Source: Blastomussa wellsi
Lineage: Eukaryota > Cnidaria > Anthozoa > Scleractinia > Plerogyridae
NCBI GenBank assembly: GCA_947652115.1
Contig: OX393568.1
Location: forward strand, 12,793,121-12,857,120
Reading direction: 5' to 3'
DNA length: 64,000 bases
The position numbers and the translations under genes are program-made. A model generated the notes under the pieces. That model saw only the letters and a program-made list of their open reading frames with translations. It made no database searches and was not told the DNA's origin. Every line of letters begins with the position of its first letter. Positions within the stretch are counted from its first letter, which is position 1. Below are positions 26,562 through 36,776 of the stretch, piece by piece.

Positions 26562-26957
26562 ATGAGTCTATGGGATTTTCTACCGGAAGAGATAAAACTA
26601 AAGATTTTGTGGATGGCTGATAAAATGGAACGCAAATTGGAACATCGCAGATTCAGGCACTATTTAAGAAACTATACAAAACCATGTGCCACGTGCGGTT
26701 TGTTCTTGGACATGAATCAACGAATAAACAAAAGGGGAGACATATACGGTTCACCGCGCAATATCCTTGATTTCGATTGCATGCCTAACATAAAGAATGA
26801 ATTCGGTCAAGAAGATTGGCATCACTACGAATGCGTAAAAGATCGTTTTCATCCAATGGTGAAACATTACTTCGAACGTTATAAACATTATCATCGCAAA
26901 CAAAAGCAAAACAAAAGAAGAAGGAAAGTCATGATTACTATGGCTTTAGCTGATTAA
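26562..26957 (+). CDS. Array unit 5 (phase-0 exon)
   Basis: TTTTCTATCTTTTAACAG ends at 26561, 3 nt after the previous stop. MSLWDFLPEEIKLKILWMAD, PCATCGLFLDMNQRINKRGD, DWHHYECVKDRFHPM and a Lys/Arg-rich tail HYHRKQKQNKRRRKVM that could be a nuclear localisation signal. The cleanest example of the motif set: W-x2-LPEE, C-x2-CG-x-FLDM, DWHH-x2-C. Confidence 0.65.
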   Translation: MSLWDFLPEEIKLKILWMADKMERKLEHRRFRHYLRNYTKPCATCGLFLDMNQRINKRGDIYGSPRNILDFDCMPNIKNEFGQEDWHHYECVKDRFHPMVKHYFERYKHYHRKQKQNKRRRKVMITMALAD

Positions 26958-26980
26958 CTTTTTTTTCGGTCTTTTCACAG

Positions 26981-27334
26981 AGTCATTGGAATTTTCTGCC
27001 AGAAGAAATGAAACGAAAAATTCAATGGCTTTCGGACAAATCGCATGTGGAAGACAAACTCAAATACAACCATAGATTTTGGTACAAGTTTCACTTACGA
27101 TTATCTCCTTGTCGACTTTGCGGTCACTTCGCGAACACGAGAGACAGAATAGAACCGTCAGGGAACTTTAAACAAGAGGATGTATACCCTGTCATGTGTA
27201 GGATAGCTCATCAGACATTTAATCATCCGTATATAGATCAATGGGAATATTGGCATGGATATACGGATGAGGGTTTCCTTTTTTTATCAATAATGAGACC
27301 TCCCTTTGAACACACGTGTCTTGATTGCAGATAA
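26981..27334 (+). CDS. Array unit 6 (phase-0 exon)
   Basis: Very strong tract TTTTTTTTCGGTCTTTTCACAG ends at 26980. SHWNFLPEEMKRKIQWLSDK, PCRLCGHFANTRDRIEPSGN, WEYWHGYTDEGF and a Cys-containing end HTCLDCR. Its stop TAA (27332-27334) overlaps the next exon's first codons, so the acceptor CAG of unit 7 lies inside unit 6's last codons. Confidence 0.6.
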   Translation, partial: SHWNFLPEEMKRKIQWLSDKSHVEDKLKYNHRFWYKFHLRLSPCRLCGHFANTRDRIEPSGNFKQEDVYPVMCRIAHQTFNHPYIDQWEYWHGYTDEGFLFLSIMRPPFEHTCLDCR

Positions 27335-27630
27335 AGAGTCGCTGGGATGCATTACCGGAAGAATTGAAAAGATACATTCAATGGCAGGCAGATCTAATGC
27401 ACGTAAAAGAGAAAAAGAAAATGTGGTCAAAAACATTGAACACTTTCAGTTATTGTAGACGTTGCAATTTTTTTCTGGAAATGAGACACAGGCTTTGGAA
27501 AAATGGAGACATACGAGGAAACCCCACATTTATAGACAACAAATGGCGAATACCAACCATGTGTCATATCAATCCCAATCAATCAGATTGGCATCACAAT
27601 TATTGTTGTCTTGACATGATTGCAGATTGA
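27331..27630 (+). CDS. Array unit 7 (phase-0 exon)
   Basis: Acceptor CACGTGTCTTGATTGCAG ends at 27330. IKSRWDALPEELKRYIQWQA, YCRRCNFFLEMRHRLWKNGD, DWHHNYCCLDMIAD, stop at 27628-27630. The stop spans the acceptor of the polymerase exon (CAG ending 27625), so a single AG serves as the end of one frame and the start of the next. Confidence 0.6.
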   Translation: MKSRWDALPEELKRYIQWQADLMHVKEKKKMWSKTLNTFSYCRRCNFFLEMRHRLWKNGDIRGNPTFIDNKWRIPTMCHINPNQSDWHHNYCCLDMIAD

Positions 27631-28144
27631 TGACGACACCATGATCGAGGCGGCAAGTGAATGGGAACGCGGATTTCATTTCATTTTGACTCCACACGTG
27701 GACAGACGATTGAGACGATTTGATTTACATCACAGAAGTTACACGGCGCGATTGGCACAGCACGGTGGTGCATTGGTCAACTTGGACAGAGCCGTCTTGC
27801 CGGGACAAATCGAGGACGCCTTGCAACGCAGCATCAACGAACAAATATTAGAAGACTCGGAAGTACGACCCGACGATCATTTGCTGATCAACATAAACTC
27901 GAACAGACTGAGAAACGCTTATCATTCAAGACGAGTGCAATTGCGTGATTGGAGAAACAATGCATTGATCGCTCGCACCGTTTTGGAAGAATTAAGCAGA
28001 CTGTTGAACTCCAACGAAAATTTCAGAATAGATGATACGTTTAACTTGAACATTTCGCACATAAAAGCCACAGGGACGGGAAGCGGACGAAAAAAACTGG
28101 GAACGGACCACATTGAGAAACTCAAAAAGACAAAAAGTCAGTGA
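27626..28144 (+). CDS. Polymerase N-terminal exon (PolB leader domain)
   Basis: Begins after CTTGACATGATTGCAG (ends 27625) in phase 0 as IDDDTMIEAASEWERGF, with ATG at 27641 as the first possible start. It reads FILTPHVDRRLRRFDLHHRS, PDDHLLININSNRLRNAYHS and NFRIDDTFNLNISHI, then a Lys-rich end and TGA at 28142-28144. The same domain precedes the polymerase in relic 2 (6207-5650). In Polintons this region is normally fused to PolB; here the polymerase frame opens one base back at 28141. Its role may lie in protein priming or the terminal protein, which is inference. Confidence 0.65.
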   Translation: MDDDTMIEAASEWERGFHFILTPHVDRRLRRFDLHHRSYTARLAQHGGALVNLDRAVLPGQIEDALQRSINEQILEDSEVRPDDHLLININSNRLRNAYHSRRVQLRDWRNNALIARTVLEELSRLLNSNENFRIDDTFNLNISHIKATGTGSGRKKLGTDHIEKLKKTKSQ

Positions 28145-31100
28145 TCAAAATCAAAAACACGGACGAACTGTGTTGTGTCAAAGCTTTGGTCACCATCAAA
28201 GCTTACCGCGACCTAGGTAGTAGACACAGCACTTACAAGAGTTTACACATGGGCAAATTCATACAAGAACGACAAGCCAAAGAATTACATGCCTCGGCCA
28301 AAGTACCCGAAGGACCCTGCGGCTTGACTGAAATTCAACAATTTCAGACTTACCTGAAAGAGTACCAGATCGTGGTGGTTTCCGTGGATCACGGTTACCA
28401 AATTATTTTCAAAGGGCCTGACCAACCCGAAGACAAACTCCTTGTCTTGATCAAAGTGGGAGAACATTACCATGCGTGCAACTCGCTGAAAGGATTCTTT
28501 GGCAAAGCCCATTTCTGTCTAGCCTGCGAAAAATCCTTCGAGCGTGACAAATGGAGTAATCACAGATGCAAAGGAAAACGATGTCATGCCTGTCATCAAT
28601 TGAATTGCCCAGATTTCACCAAAGCCGACAAAGGTACCAAAGCCATGGTTCCTTGCAACGATTGTCACCGCTCGTTCTTCGGAGACGCGTGTTTTGCTCT
28701 GCATAAGAAACAACAAGAAGAAAGCGGGAAAAAAGTGGAAAAAAACACCAAGAACAGTGTTTGTCACATGCATAAGAAATGTAAGAATTGTAGCAAGACA
28801 CTGGCCCATTACGAAATCGAAATGGGTAAACACGTGTGCGGCCACAGCCAATGCCCTTCCTGCAAACGATACTTGAACTTGTATCAACACACATGTTTCA
28901 TTCAGAACCCAAAAGAAATGGAAGAAAAAAGAAAAAAGAGAAAGAGAAAAGCGGACGACACTCAGCCAGAAGAACCTCCCATTTTTGTGACTTGGGATGC
29001 CGAAGCCATGCAAGAAAGAGGAATTCACGTACCCAATTTGATTTGCGCCATGACCTCGAACAGTAACTTCAAGTTCGAGGGTTCGACATGTGTGACAGAC
29101 TTTCTCGACTGGTTACGAGAAATAGCCATCGACAATAAAGTCATTGCCATTGCTCACAATTTCAAAGGATACGATTCCTACTTCATTTTGAACGAACTAT
29201 ACCGTCAAGGTATCTGTCCAGATCAATTGGTAAACGGAAGCAAGATTTTGTCGATGAAAGTTCACGACATCGAATTCAAGGACTCGATGTGTTTTCTTCA
29301 GATGCCACTTTCTGCCTTCCCAAAATCATTTGGACTGACGGAACAGAAAAAAGGGTTTTTCCCTCATTTCTTCAATATTCCAGACAACCAATCGTACGTG
29401 GGTCCCATTCCGGCAAGCGATTATTACGACCCGGGAGGTATGAAACCAGAAAGAAAAACAGAATTTGACGAATGGCACAAAAAAATGAAAGAGGAGAATT
29501 ACCTGTTTGATTTCCAGGCGGAACTGTTGGCCTATTGCCAATCGGATGTGAAATTGTTACACGACGGATGTAAGGTGTTTCGACAACAATTCAAACAAGT
29601 GGCCGGATTTGATCCCATGGAAAAATGTTTGACCATTGCCTCGGCTTGCAACCTGTACTATCGCACAACATGCATGCCCAATAACTGTTTGGCTTCGGAA
29701 CCAGTGCGAGGTTGGCACGGAAAAGGAAAACCTCACTCCCAGGCTTCCATCGAATGGTTACATTACTTGAACCGCAATGCTACATCGACAGATCGTGTGG
29801 CGCATGCCAGAAACGGTGGAGAACACGTGATCCGTGTGGGTAACAGACGAGTGCACGTAGACGGGTACGCGGCGTCCACCAATACCGTGTACGAATTCTA
29901 CGGTTGCTTCTATCACGGTTGCCCCACTTGTTTTCCAAACCGATACCAGAAACACACCAAACTGGACGAACGTACCATGCACGACGTGCACGAAACCACG
30001 CAACGTCGAGCCGATCAGATCCGACACGCAGGTTACAATCTCATGGAAATCTGGGAATGTCAATGGAACAATCTCAAAAAACGAGACACGGACATTCAAA
30101 CCTACCTGAAATCTTTAAACTTGACGGAACGACTAGAACCCAGAGATCCCTTTTTCGGGGGCAGAACCAATGCGGTCAAACTTCATCACAAGACGCAAGA
30201 GGGTGAAAAGATCCATTATGTGGATTTCACGTCACTCTATCCCTACGTCAACAAAAACTGCGTTTACCCCATAGGACATCCCGTCATCGTGCTAGAACCA
30301 GGGCACACAGATCTATCCGAGTTTTTCGGGCTTGCCAAATGCACTGTGTCACCACCCTACGGGTTATACCACGCCGTCTTACCCTACCGCAGCGGCGGAA
30401 AACTGACCTTCCCGTTATGCCGCACCTGCGTAGAAACGGAACAATCCAAACCCTTAACAGAACGCAGCGCAAGTTGCAGCCACACGCTCAAAGAAAGGGA
30501 ACTAACCGGTACTTGGTGCACCCCTGAATTAGAAGAAGCAGTGCGTCAAGGCTATGTGATCCAACACGTGCACGAAGTTTGGCATTTTCAAAACACGTCC
30601 GACACGTTGTTCAAATCGTACGTGAACACTTTCCTGAAAATCAAACAAGAAGCCAGCGGGTGGCCAAAACGGGTCGGGAACGACACCGACAAACGCGTGA
30701 AATACATCACGGACTATGAGAAAAAGGAAGGAATCAAATTAGAACCCGACAAGATAGAAGAAAATCCGGGAAAGCGATCTCTAGCCAAAATGATGCTAAA
30801 CTCTTTCTGGGGAAAGTACGGGCAACAAAGCAACAAGACTCAAGTTCAAACGTACACCAGTCCGGCCCTATTCCACAAGTTGTTGGAAGACGACAGCAAG
30901 GAAATAAACGACATCCGCATCGTCAATGAGGAAATGATCGAAGTTGTACACAAGTATCAAAGCGAGTGTGACCCCATTCAAGTGAACATAAACATTTTCG
31001 TGGCTTGCTTCACCACTTGCTGGGCAAGACTACGATTGTATCAAGAAGGTCTCTCAAAACTGAATCCTCTACAGACTTTGTACTTTGACACTGACTCCAT

Positions 31101-31455
31101 CATTTATTCCCACAAAGGAAATGAACCCAGTTTACCATTGGGTGATTTCCTGGGAGAATACACAGACGAATTGAAAGACCCGGATGATCACATTGTAGAA
31201 TTCGCTGCTGCAGGACCCAAGAATTACGGCTACCGAACCATGAAGGGAAAAGTAGAATGTAAGGTGCGTGGCTTCTCGCTGAACACACGCGGACAAGAAC
31301 AGTTAAACTTTGAAATCCTAAAAGAAAATGTCATGGATGAAGTGACAAAACCTTTGGAGGAAAAACAACGGCAGATTCCCGTCTTCAATCCATTCAAGAT
31401 CACAAGAGACAACAATACAAAACATTTAGAAACAATGACCGAAATAAAACGTTAG
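28141..31455 (+). pseudogene. Protein-primed family B DNA polymerase (PolB), 3' nonsense
   Basis: 1104 residues. The N-terminal region has Cys/His fingers (CLACEKSFERDKWSNHRCKG, CHACHQLNCPDF, CKNCSKTLAHYE). 3'-5' exonuclease motifs: TWDAEAM (~285), AHNFKGYDSYF (~340), LLAYCQSDVKLL (~468). A VSR/PD-(D/E)xK-like insert (HVDGYAASTNTVYEFYGCFY, HGCPTC, ~570-600) is known in Polinton polymerases. Palm motif A VDFTSLYP (~695), motif B MMLNSFWGKYGQQ (~885), motif C YFDTDSIIY (~983) and KNYGYR (~1025) are intact. TAG at 31453-31455 cuts the frame, which stays open for 42 more codons of family-type tail to a TAG at 31579-31581. The start is a GTG in place of the ATG seen in relic 2, so expression probably depends on the upstream exon by an unknown route. 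Confidence 0.9.
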
Positions 31456-31633
31456 CAAATCGTTTTTGACAAACGAGTAGTGGATCCCATCACGTTTCAC
31501 TCTTACCCATATGGCTATCACGAAGAATTCGAATGGGATGAACAAGATGAATTTAATTTGCAAAGTTTATTGCTTTTTTAGGACTTCGTTTACTTCTTTG
31601 CGAAATACTGCTGTTCAGAACAAGTCTTGACAT
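31456..31633 (+). other. PolB 3' tail and spacer to the TIR
   Basis: The first 126 nt are the lost C-terminal codons of PolB. An AATAAA overlaps the truncated end (31442-31447). No gene beyond. Confidence 0.6.
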
Positions 31634-31907
31634 TGAACTCGTCACCAGTCTTCGTTATTGAACTCGTTACTCGTTACCAGGTTTTTTGCGTGACATTTGT
31701 GACCGGAACTCGTTACCAGGTTTTTTGCGTTACATGTATTGTGTGACCATTAAAAGTCTCCTGATTGGTTCATGAGTTGTGACGTTTTTGTGCCCCAATT
31801 TTTAAGTTTAGAAAAGTCACATGTTTGAAATACGGCCTCCTGATTGGTCCATTCAAAAAATACTCGATTCTGATTGGTCCGTTGTCAAAGCATAGGTTAT
31901 TACTACT
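31634..31907 (-). repeat. Right terminal inverted repeat
   Basis: Inverse of 10994-11337 with scattered mismatches: terminal ACT, CCAAT-type ATTGGT motifs, and two copies of the ~50-bp CTCGTTACCAGGTTTTTTGC unit against three on the left. The first ~110 bases from the terminus differ at few positions. Confidence 0.85.
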
Positions 31908-31913
31908 CATTAT
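31908..31913. repeat. Target-site duplication CATTAT, right
   Basis: Abuts the terminal ACT of the right TIR and equals the hexamer at 10988-10993. Confidence 0.85.
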
Positions 31914-32507
31914 CAAACAAATAAGTTATGATTGGTGAACAAGTTGTTATCATTTTTTTATGACACAGTAGGTTACCATAGCAACAGTATAACCTTCTAA
32001 ATACACCCTTAATTGTAGCTTTAACTGCTAATAACTCAAAAACGAGCTTGTTGTCATTAAATTTTGATCAGGGAGACAAGATGAAACTTTTTGCAAAGTT
32101 TAAAGAATTCTGTGCATGCAGTTCAGAGCCACCCCATGTACAGATTTTTTTAAACATTACCGATGGTTGCATCTTATCTTGCTGGTGAAAAGCATAAATG
32201 GGGTGTCTCTTTTGTGAGCATGGTGACCTACCTTTTTTATTGTATTTTTCGAAACAGTGCTTGGAAGGGAACATTCAGGGAAAGTTACAAAAAAAAAACG
32301 TTTGACAATCTTTATTTCTGAGGAATCACCTTAATGGTGGATTGAAAAGGTTATACTGTTGTTATGGTAACTTGTAATGACAAGAAAATTATCGCAACTT
32401 GTTCACCAGTGAATGGGCATTATTGTTGCCTCAACTGAAAAAGATTCATAGTATCGATCCGTCAAGGTTGAGGTGGTGAGAAATGCAGTAAACAGTTTGG
32501 AGCCACC

Positions 32508-34001
32508 ATAAAGTGCAACAATTTGCCATTTTCTAAACAAGCAGGAGACTTGGTACAGACCTTTAAAACCAATTGAAATGAAAAATTGAGCCTGGCATGT
32601 GAAAGGTCATCCAAAATAATGTAAGTTTTCTAAATTTCTGCATTGTTGGCTAAAATGCACATATGCAGTACATGTTTGAAAAGTTGAAATTTGAGAGAGC
32701 TTTGTATGGTTTGGAGGGATAGGCGTCCCATTTTAAAACCGAACACAAATACTAAACAGACGTCTCATGTTGTTTTATTTTTAATTCAAACATTCATAGC
32801 TTAAATTTTTTCAACGTACATGCAAGGCTCATGTCCAATCATTTCACATCATTTCATGGCAAACACAAGTTTTTACAAAAACACGGTACTTACATTAAGT
32901 ACATACTAAAACTAATAAAAGCAATTAACATTAATTAAATGCACAATAACTCTAATTACATACAGGGGAAATTACAATATAAAAAACAATTAGGGTGACA
33001 CATCTGGCATTTAGGACAACACAGATACTACACTGAACTGGGGTTAAGATTAATAAATCAAAGCATGTATTTAAAAAAAATTGTAACAGCATCTTAACTG
33101 CACTAACTTGTTCATTTTTTGAATAAATTAAAGGTTACCCAATAAACTTCTCAGGATGAAATCTGGAATAGAACTACGCTTTACATTCTTCAAGAGATAT
33201 CTTATTTTGGGCTTATTTTTGTGTGTACAGATAACATTTAGCAAAGAGAAGGGTACAATTTAAGACAGAATCCATCAGGAAGTTGAGTAATATTTAATTA
33301 AGTTGGACAAAAATCGAGTACCAGAATAATTTAAATCATATTGCATTATTTTTTACCCTTAATAAAAGGTAAAGATGTAAGTAATTATTTGTTATAACAC
33401 CGACAACAATATCTTATCAGAGCCCGAGAAAATGAATTTTAAAGATCACAAACTCTAGGCAAAATCTAACGTGTAGCCATTTTGTAAAATCGTCTTGAAG
33501 CGATTCAGTGGAATTATATACTCAAAAGTTTGCAATAAGGTGTAAATAATTTTGGTACAACAATTTCTTATCAGAGACTGAGAAAATGAATTTCAAAGCT
33601 CGCAAGCTATAGGAAAAATCTGACATCTTTCAAGCGATTCAGTGGAACTTTGAAATTTGTTTTCAATGTTTGGTGTTGTTAGAAAAAATTTCTCTTGATA
33701 ATATATTTGAAGTAGTAACAAAAAAGCTTGCAATAAGGTGTAGTAGTAAAGCATGCAAGCCTGTCCCATGGCCAATCAGAATGGAGGATATAGATCATGT
33801 GACTGCTCTCGACCAATGAGAAGGCTGGATTTTATCCAAGATGGCGGCCATGCTTTTAAGGCCTGTGATTGGCCGAGAAACAATGGAAAAAGGAGCTGTA
33901 GGCTGCCATGTTGGACTTTTTGGTGCTAGAGGCCGCCATTCTGGATTTTGAAATCAGAAGTGAAAAAAATCACACTACAACCGGAAATGGAATGTCAATT
34001 T
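32508..34001. other. Host intron, no gene recognised
   Basis: Strongly AT-rich. A diverged direct repeat of about 130 bp is visible (AAGCGATTCAGTGGAA at ~33497 and ~33637, with CTTGCAATAAGGTGTA at ~33530 and ~33730). I found nothing that codes. Confidence 0.4.
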
Positions 34002-34346
34002 TTATTTAACAACAGCAGGAATGTAAAAACAATTGCGGAAAAAGACATCAAAATCCTTAATGCCATGGTAACGGTTGCCATGTGTAAGTAAACAAACAAC
34101 ATCGATTTTGTCGTGAGGCGCTACAAACAAGAACTGGCAGGCATGATCCAAAGGATTGACTTTGATGACTAACAACTGACTGTACATTAACAAATCTTGC
34201 AAGTGCATGAAATCGTAAATGTTCCAAGGTTCATTGTTCTCTTTAACCAGCGTGTGAAGATCTTTGGTGTAAGTGAAGGGGGTTTTTTGCCCTCGCTTGC
34301 AGCGAGGACACGGGACAGGCGAGTGTGCTTTACCACTAGGTGTCAA
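34002..34346 (-). pseudogene. Polinton-polymerase-like N-terminal fragment
   Basis: Reads PCPRCKRGQKTPFTYTKDLH, YDFMHLQDLLMYSQLLVIKV, ACQFLFVAPHDKIDVVCLLT and HGNRYHGIKDFDVFFRNCFY before a stop. The pattern of a strand ending in a carrier residue, then L-x2-H-x2-HY-x2-I/V...F followed by a CFY/YC finger, resembles the region before the first zinc finger of Polinton-type PolB (compare GEHYHACNSLKGFFG in the intact gene). It may belong to a different polymerase lineage. Weak evidence; no flanking partner genes. Confidence 0.3.
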
Positions 34347-34468
34347 TCATTTTCGTACATAATTTTTTCCAATGAATGCTCAAAGTCCTAACGGATTCCG
34401 TCTTAATTCCTGTGTTGTTGGATTGGTCTTAAGGGGGCTTTACTGAAGAGAGCTTCAGTTGGAGATAG

Positions 34469-34495
34469 CAAGAGAGAGAGAGAGAGAGAGAGAGA
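34469..34495 (+). repeat. (GA)n microsatellite
   Basis: About 13 uninterrupted AG units. Confidence 0.9.
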
Positions 34496-34809
34496 TAGGC
34501 CGCATTTTCTTCATTAAACCATTTAATGAAATCTGAGTAAAATTCTTTAGACGAGTGGTAATTACACAAGGTATGAATTGTAGAATCGTTCTCTCTGCAG
34601 TAAGTGCAAAGCGTACCTTTTTAAGCCCAAAAGAATGTAGTTCTGTTTTTGTAACAAGACAGATACCTTCATTTAAAGGTTGTATAAAAGGTCTACTAAT
34701 TCATAAATTATATACAAAATGTGCTTAATAGAATCTGGCTCTGCTTACCAATGCAGCGAGCATCGTCAACTACGTAACCTGTCTTTGTAGGCATCACTGC
34801 TTAGCATGG

Positions 34810-35160
34810 ACCGTCGTCATTTTGTTGACATGCAGAAACGCCTCGGGTGGACTGAACACAATTGAAGCACTCTCCACATAGAGTTGTCAGTTCTCCTCGC
34901 TGGTTTCTCATCCCCAATAAACTCTGCTATAATCCCAACAGATTTAAGAAATAAAACTTTATCTTCCATAAGTGAAACCAGAGGAGAAATCACAAGAACG
35001 ATTGACTTCGCAGTTGACAAAGATTTCCCTGTTCAAAAGTAATTGATGCAGGCTGGAAAATTAGCAACTTTCCTGACCCTGTTGGTTGGATTACGAAGAC
35101 ATCCTGGCCACTGACCAGCTTCTCTAGAGCTTCTCATTGTAATTTTTTAAAACTTTTGAT
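34810..35160 (-). pseudogene. RecQ-like helicase fragment
   Basis: Minus strand, broken frames. Near 35120-35060 it reads EALEKLVSGQDVFVIQPTGS followed by GK, a RecQ-type Walker A context. From 35020 downward it reads SIVLVISPLVSLMEDKVLFL, KSVGIIAEFIGDE, the helicase motif Ia region. The remainder of the helicase is absent. The fragment stops exactly where the TTAA-flanked element begins (35162), so that insertion may have cut it, or the fragment may be transposon cargo. Confidence 0.6.
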
Positions 35161-36776
35161 CTTAAGGTATCAGTATACCTCAGTTTTGTTCAAAAAAGTA
35201 GATTTCCTTTTTTCGGATGCCTTGTTGGAAAATTTTATGGTCTTTCTCATGCAAAAAGTTCGAAAAGAAAAACTATTTTTGTTATCTGCTCTCTTTCGTG
35301 CCGCTACCCGTTTGCTTATGAGCAAAGAAGCTGAAATGGTGAAACAATAAGCAGTCGTTTAATTTCCCGCTTCGATCCTGGTTCCTTTATTTGCTAGAAG
35401 CTGTATTTTCATAATTTTCTGCTGCAATAGCAATGTTTCTTGTGCGTGCGCTTTATAAAGGTTACGAGAAACTAACTCCCTTTCATTTCCGTGACCTTTG
35501 GATTGTTTGGGAGCTGTAAAATGTAGAACGTCATCAACGCCATAGCAACAGTAAGCCGATCCTTAGAGTTATCTGTCAATACATCATTAATTCTGACACT
35601 TCGTGTGTACATTTTATGTTTGTATGCACATTTTAAGTTCATTTGCAGCCACCTTTCAACCGATTGAGCTGAAATTTTGCTAAAATGTTCCTTAATACCT
35701 GCTCTACAAAAGTGTGTCTCCGATTTCTAAATTTCGACCTGAACCTCAAACTTTAGAGCGGCATAAAAAGAAAACAAAGCGATCTTTAAGAAATTCGGGA
35801 AGATACTTTTGAAGTGCCATCTGTATTGAATCATTTGCGATGCTAAACATGTTGCGGCAATAATTGAGTCATGTAAACGAACTTCATAAAGACCAAAGGG
35901 GAAATATCACTTTATTGAGCAAAAATCCTAAACCTATTATCCTTTCTAATCTAATTCTTATGTAACATTTCTAGCATTTTGCAGTTGTGTCTTCACTTTT
36001 GAATAAATCACTTGTGTCCACAAGATATTTTGCTGCATCTAGTAATATCTTAGGTCCAACATTTTGAAACTGATAATGATGCTTATAACTGAGATGCCTT
36101 TTAAGTTTTATTGGAATGGTCTGTGATTCATTGATGGGCCTCGGGAGCCAATGAACAGTCGCATTTGCATCACTTGATACATTGACAATGTTTCATGAAT
36201 AGACAACTGACCACCTCTGGATAGTTCACAGATTTGCATAAAGGGTTTGCGTGGTGATATTAGTCGCTCTTCTAATGAAGTCAAATTCAATACATCAAGC
36301 TTGTCAGGAAAACCCATTTTGTTAGCTTTAGAACAGCTGGGTAACTTGCCTTTGTTCAGATTTCAATCCCAAGTTATGCAAATCCATTCAGTGTTATCAA
36401 TTTCTGGCAAACGTGTCTCTCCTGTATATTTGTTTGCATCACCTTTAACAACAGAGCACTTATACCACAATTGGCCTAAACAAATGCATTCATATTCTGG
36501 GCCACATTCAATGCTTTTGTGAAACAAATGTACTAACTCCAAAGTTCTGTTTTCTACTGTGGAGACAGAAAGTGTCCAATGTAAATATTTAGGCCATCTG
36601 TAGCAGTAACAGGAGAAAAACTTGGAATTGATTCGGCAATATGAATTGTTAAATTAAAACACTTGGCAACAGCTTGAATTTCCATTGCATCAGCCCATGT
36701 TCCCTGACAAGACATAATTTCTTTCTAAATAATCTTGCCAGTGTTGCTCAGTGTGAGTGATGTAAAAGGTACTGGA

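Larger units (their letters stand above)
10994..31907. mobile_element. Polinton/Maverick giant element, 20.9 kb
   Basis: Termini are 5'-AGTAGTAATA and its inverse TATTACTACT-3', flanked by the 6-bp direct duplication CATTAT (10988-10993, 31908-31913). Length, TIRs of roughly 0.27-0.34 kb beginning with AG, and 6-bp duplications are all standard for Polintons. The gene set (PolB, integrase, protease, ATPase, penton, major capsid) is diagnostic of the capsid-encoding Polinton/adintovirus group. Minus-strand genes fill 23.0-14.05 kb and 12.2-11.3 kb; plus-strand genes fill 12.4-13.8, 23.3-23.9 and 24.7-31.5 kb. Multiple lesions show that this copy is not autonomous. Confidence 0.95.
10902..32507. 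mobile_element. Older foldback element split by the Polinton
   Basis: Two halves of one ~684-bp element: 10902-10987 and 31914-32507. The outer ends are inverted (GGTGGCTCC at 10902 and GGAGCCACC ending 32507, followed inward by AACAGTTT/AAACTGTT-type sequence). The right half contains a second inverted pair (GTTACCATAGCAACAGTATAA near 31973 against TTATACTGTTGTTATGGTAAC near 32352). Removing the Polinton and one CATTAT joins the halves. No coding capacity. Confidence 0.7.

Noticed and set aside
28120..28144. Programmed -1 ribosomal frameshift into PolB
   Set aside because: No canonical X-XXY-YYZ heptamer in the leader frame, and relic 2 has a different offset. Overlapping genes or decay fit better; kept only as an open question.
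30284..30472. Arg-rich minus-strand frame inside PolB
   Set aside because: Shadow of the intact polymerase reading; no regulatory context.
10994..31907. Free viral genome or bacterial contig insert
   Set aside because: Exact target duplication, nested position in a host foldback element and spliceable introns show an integrated eukaryotic element.
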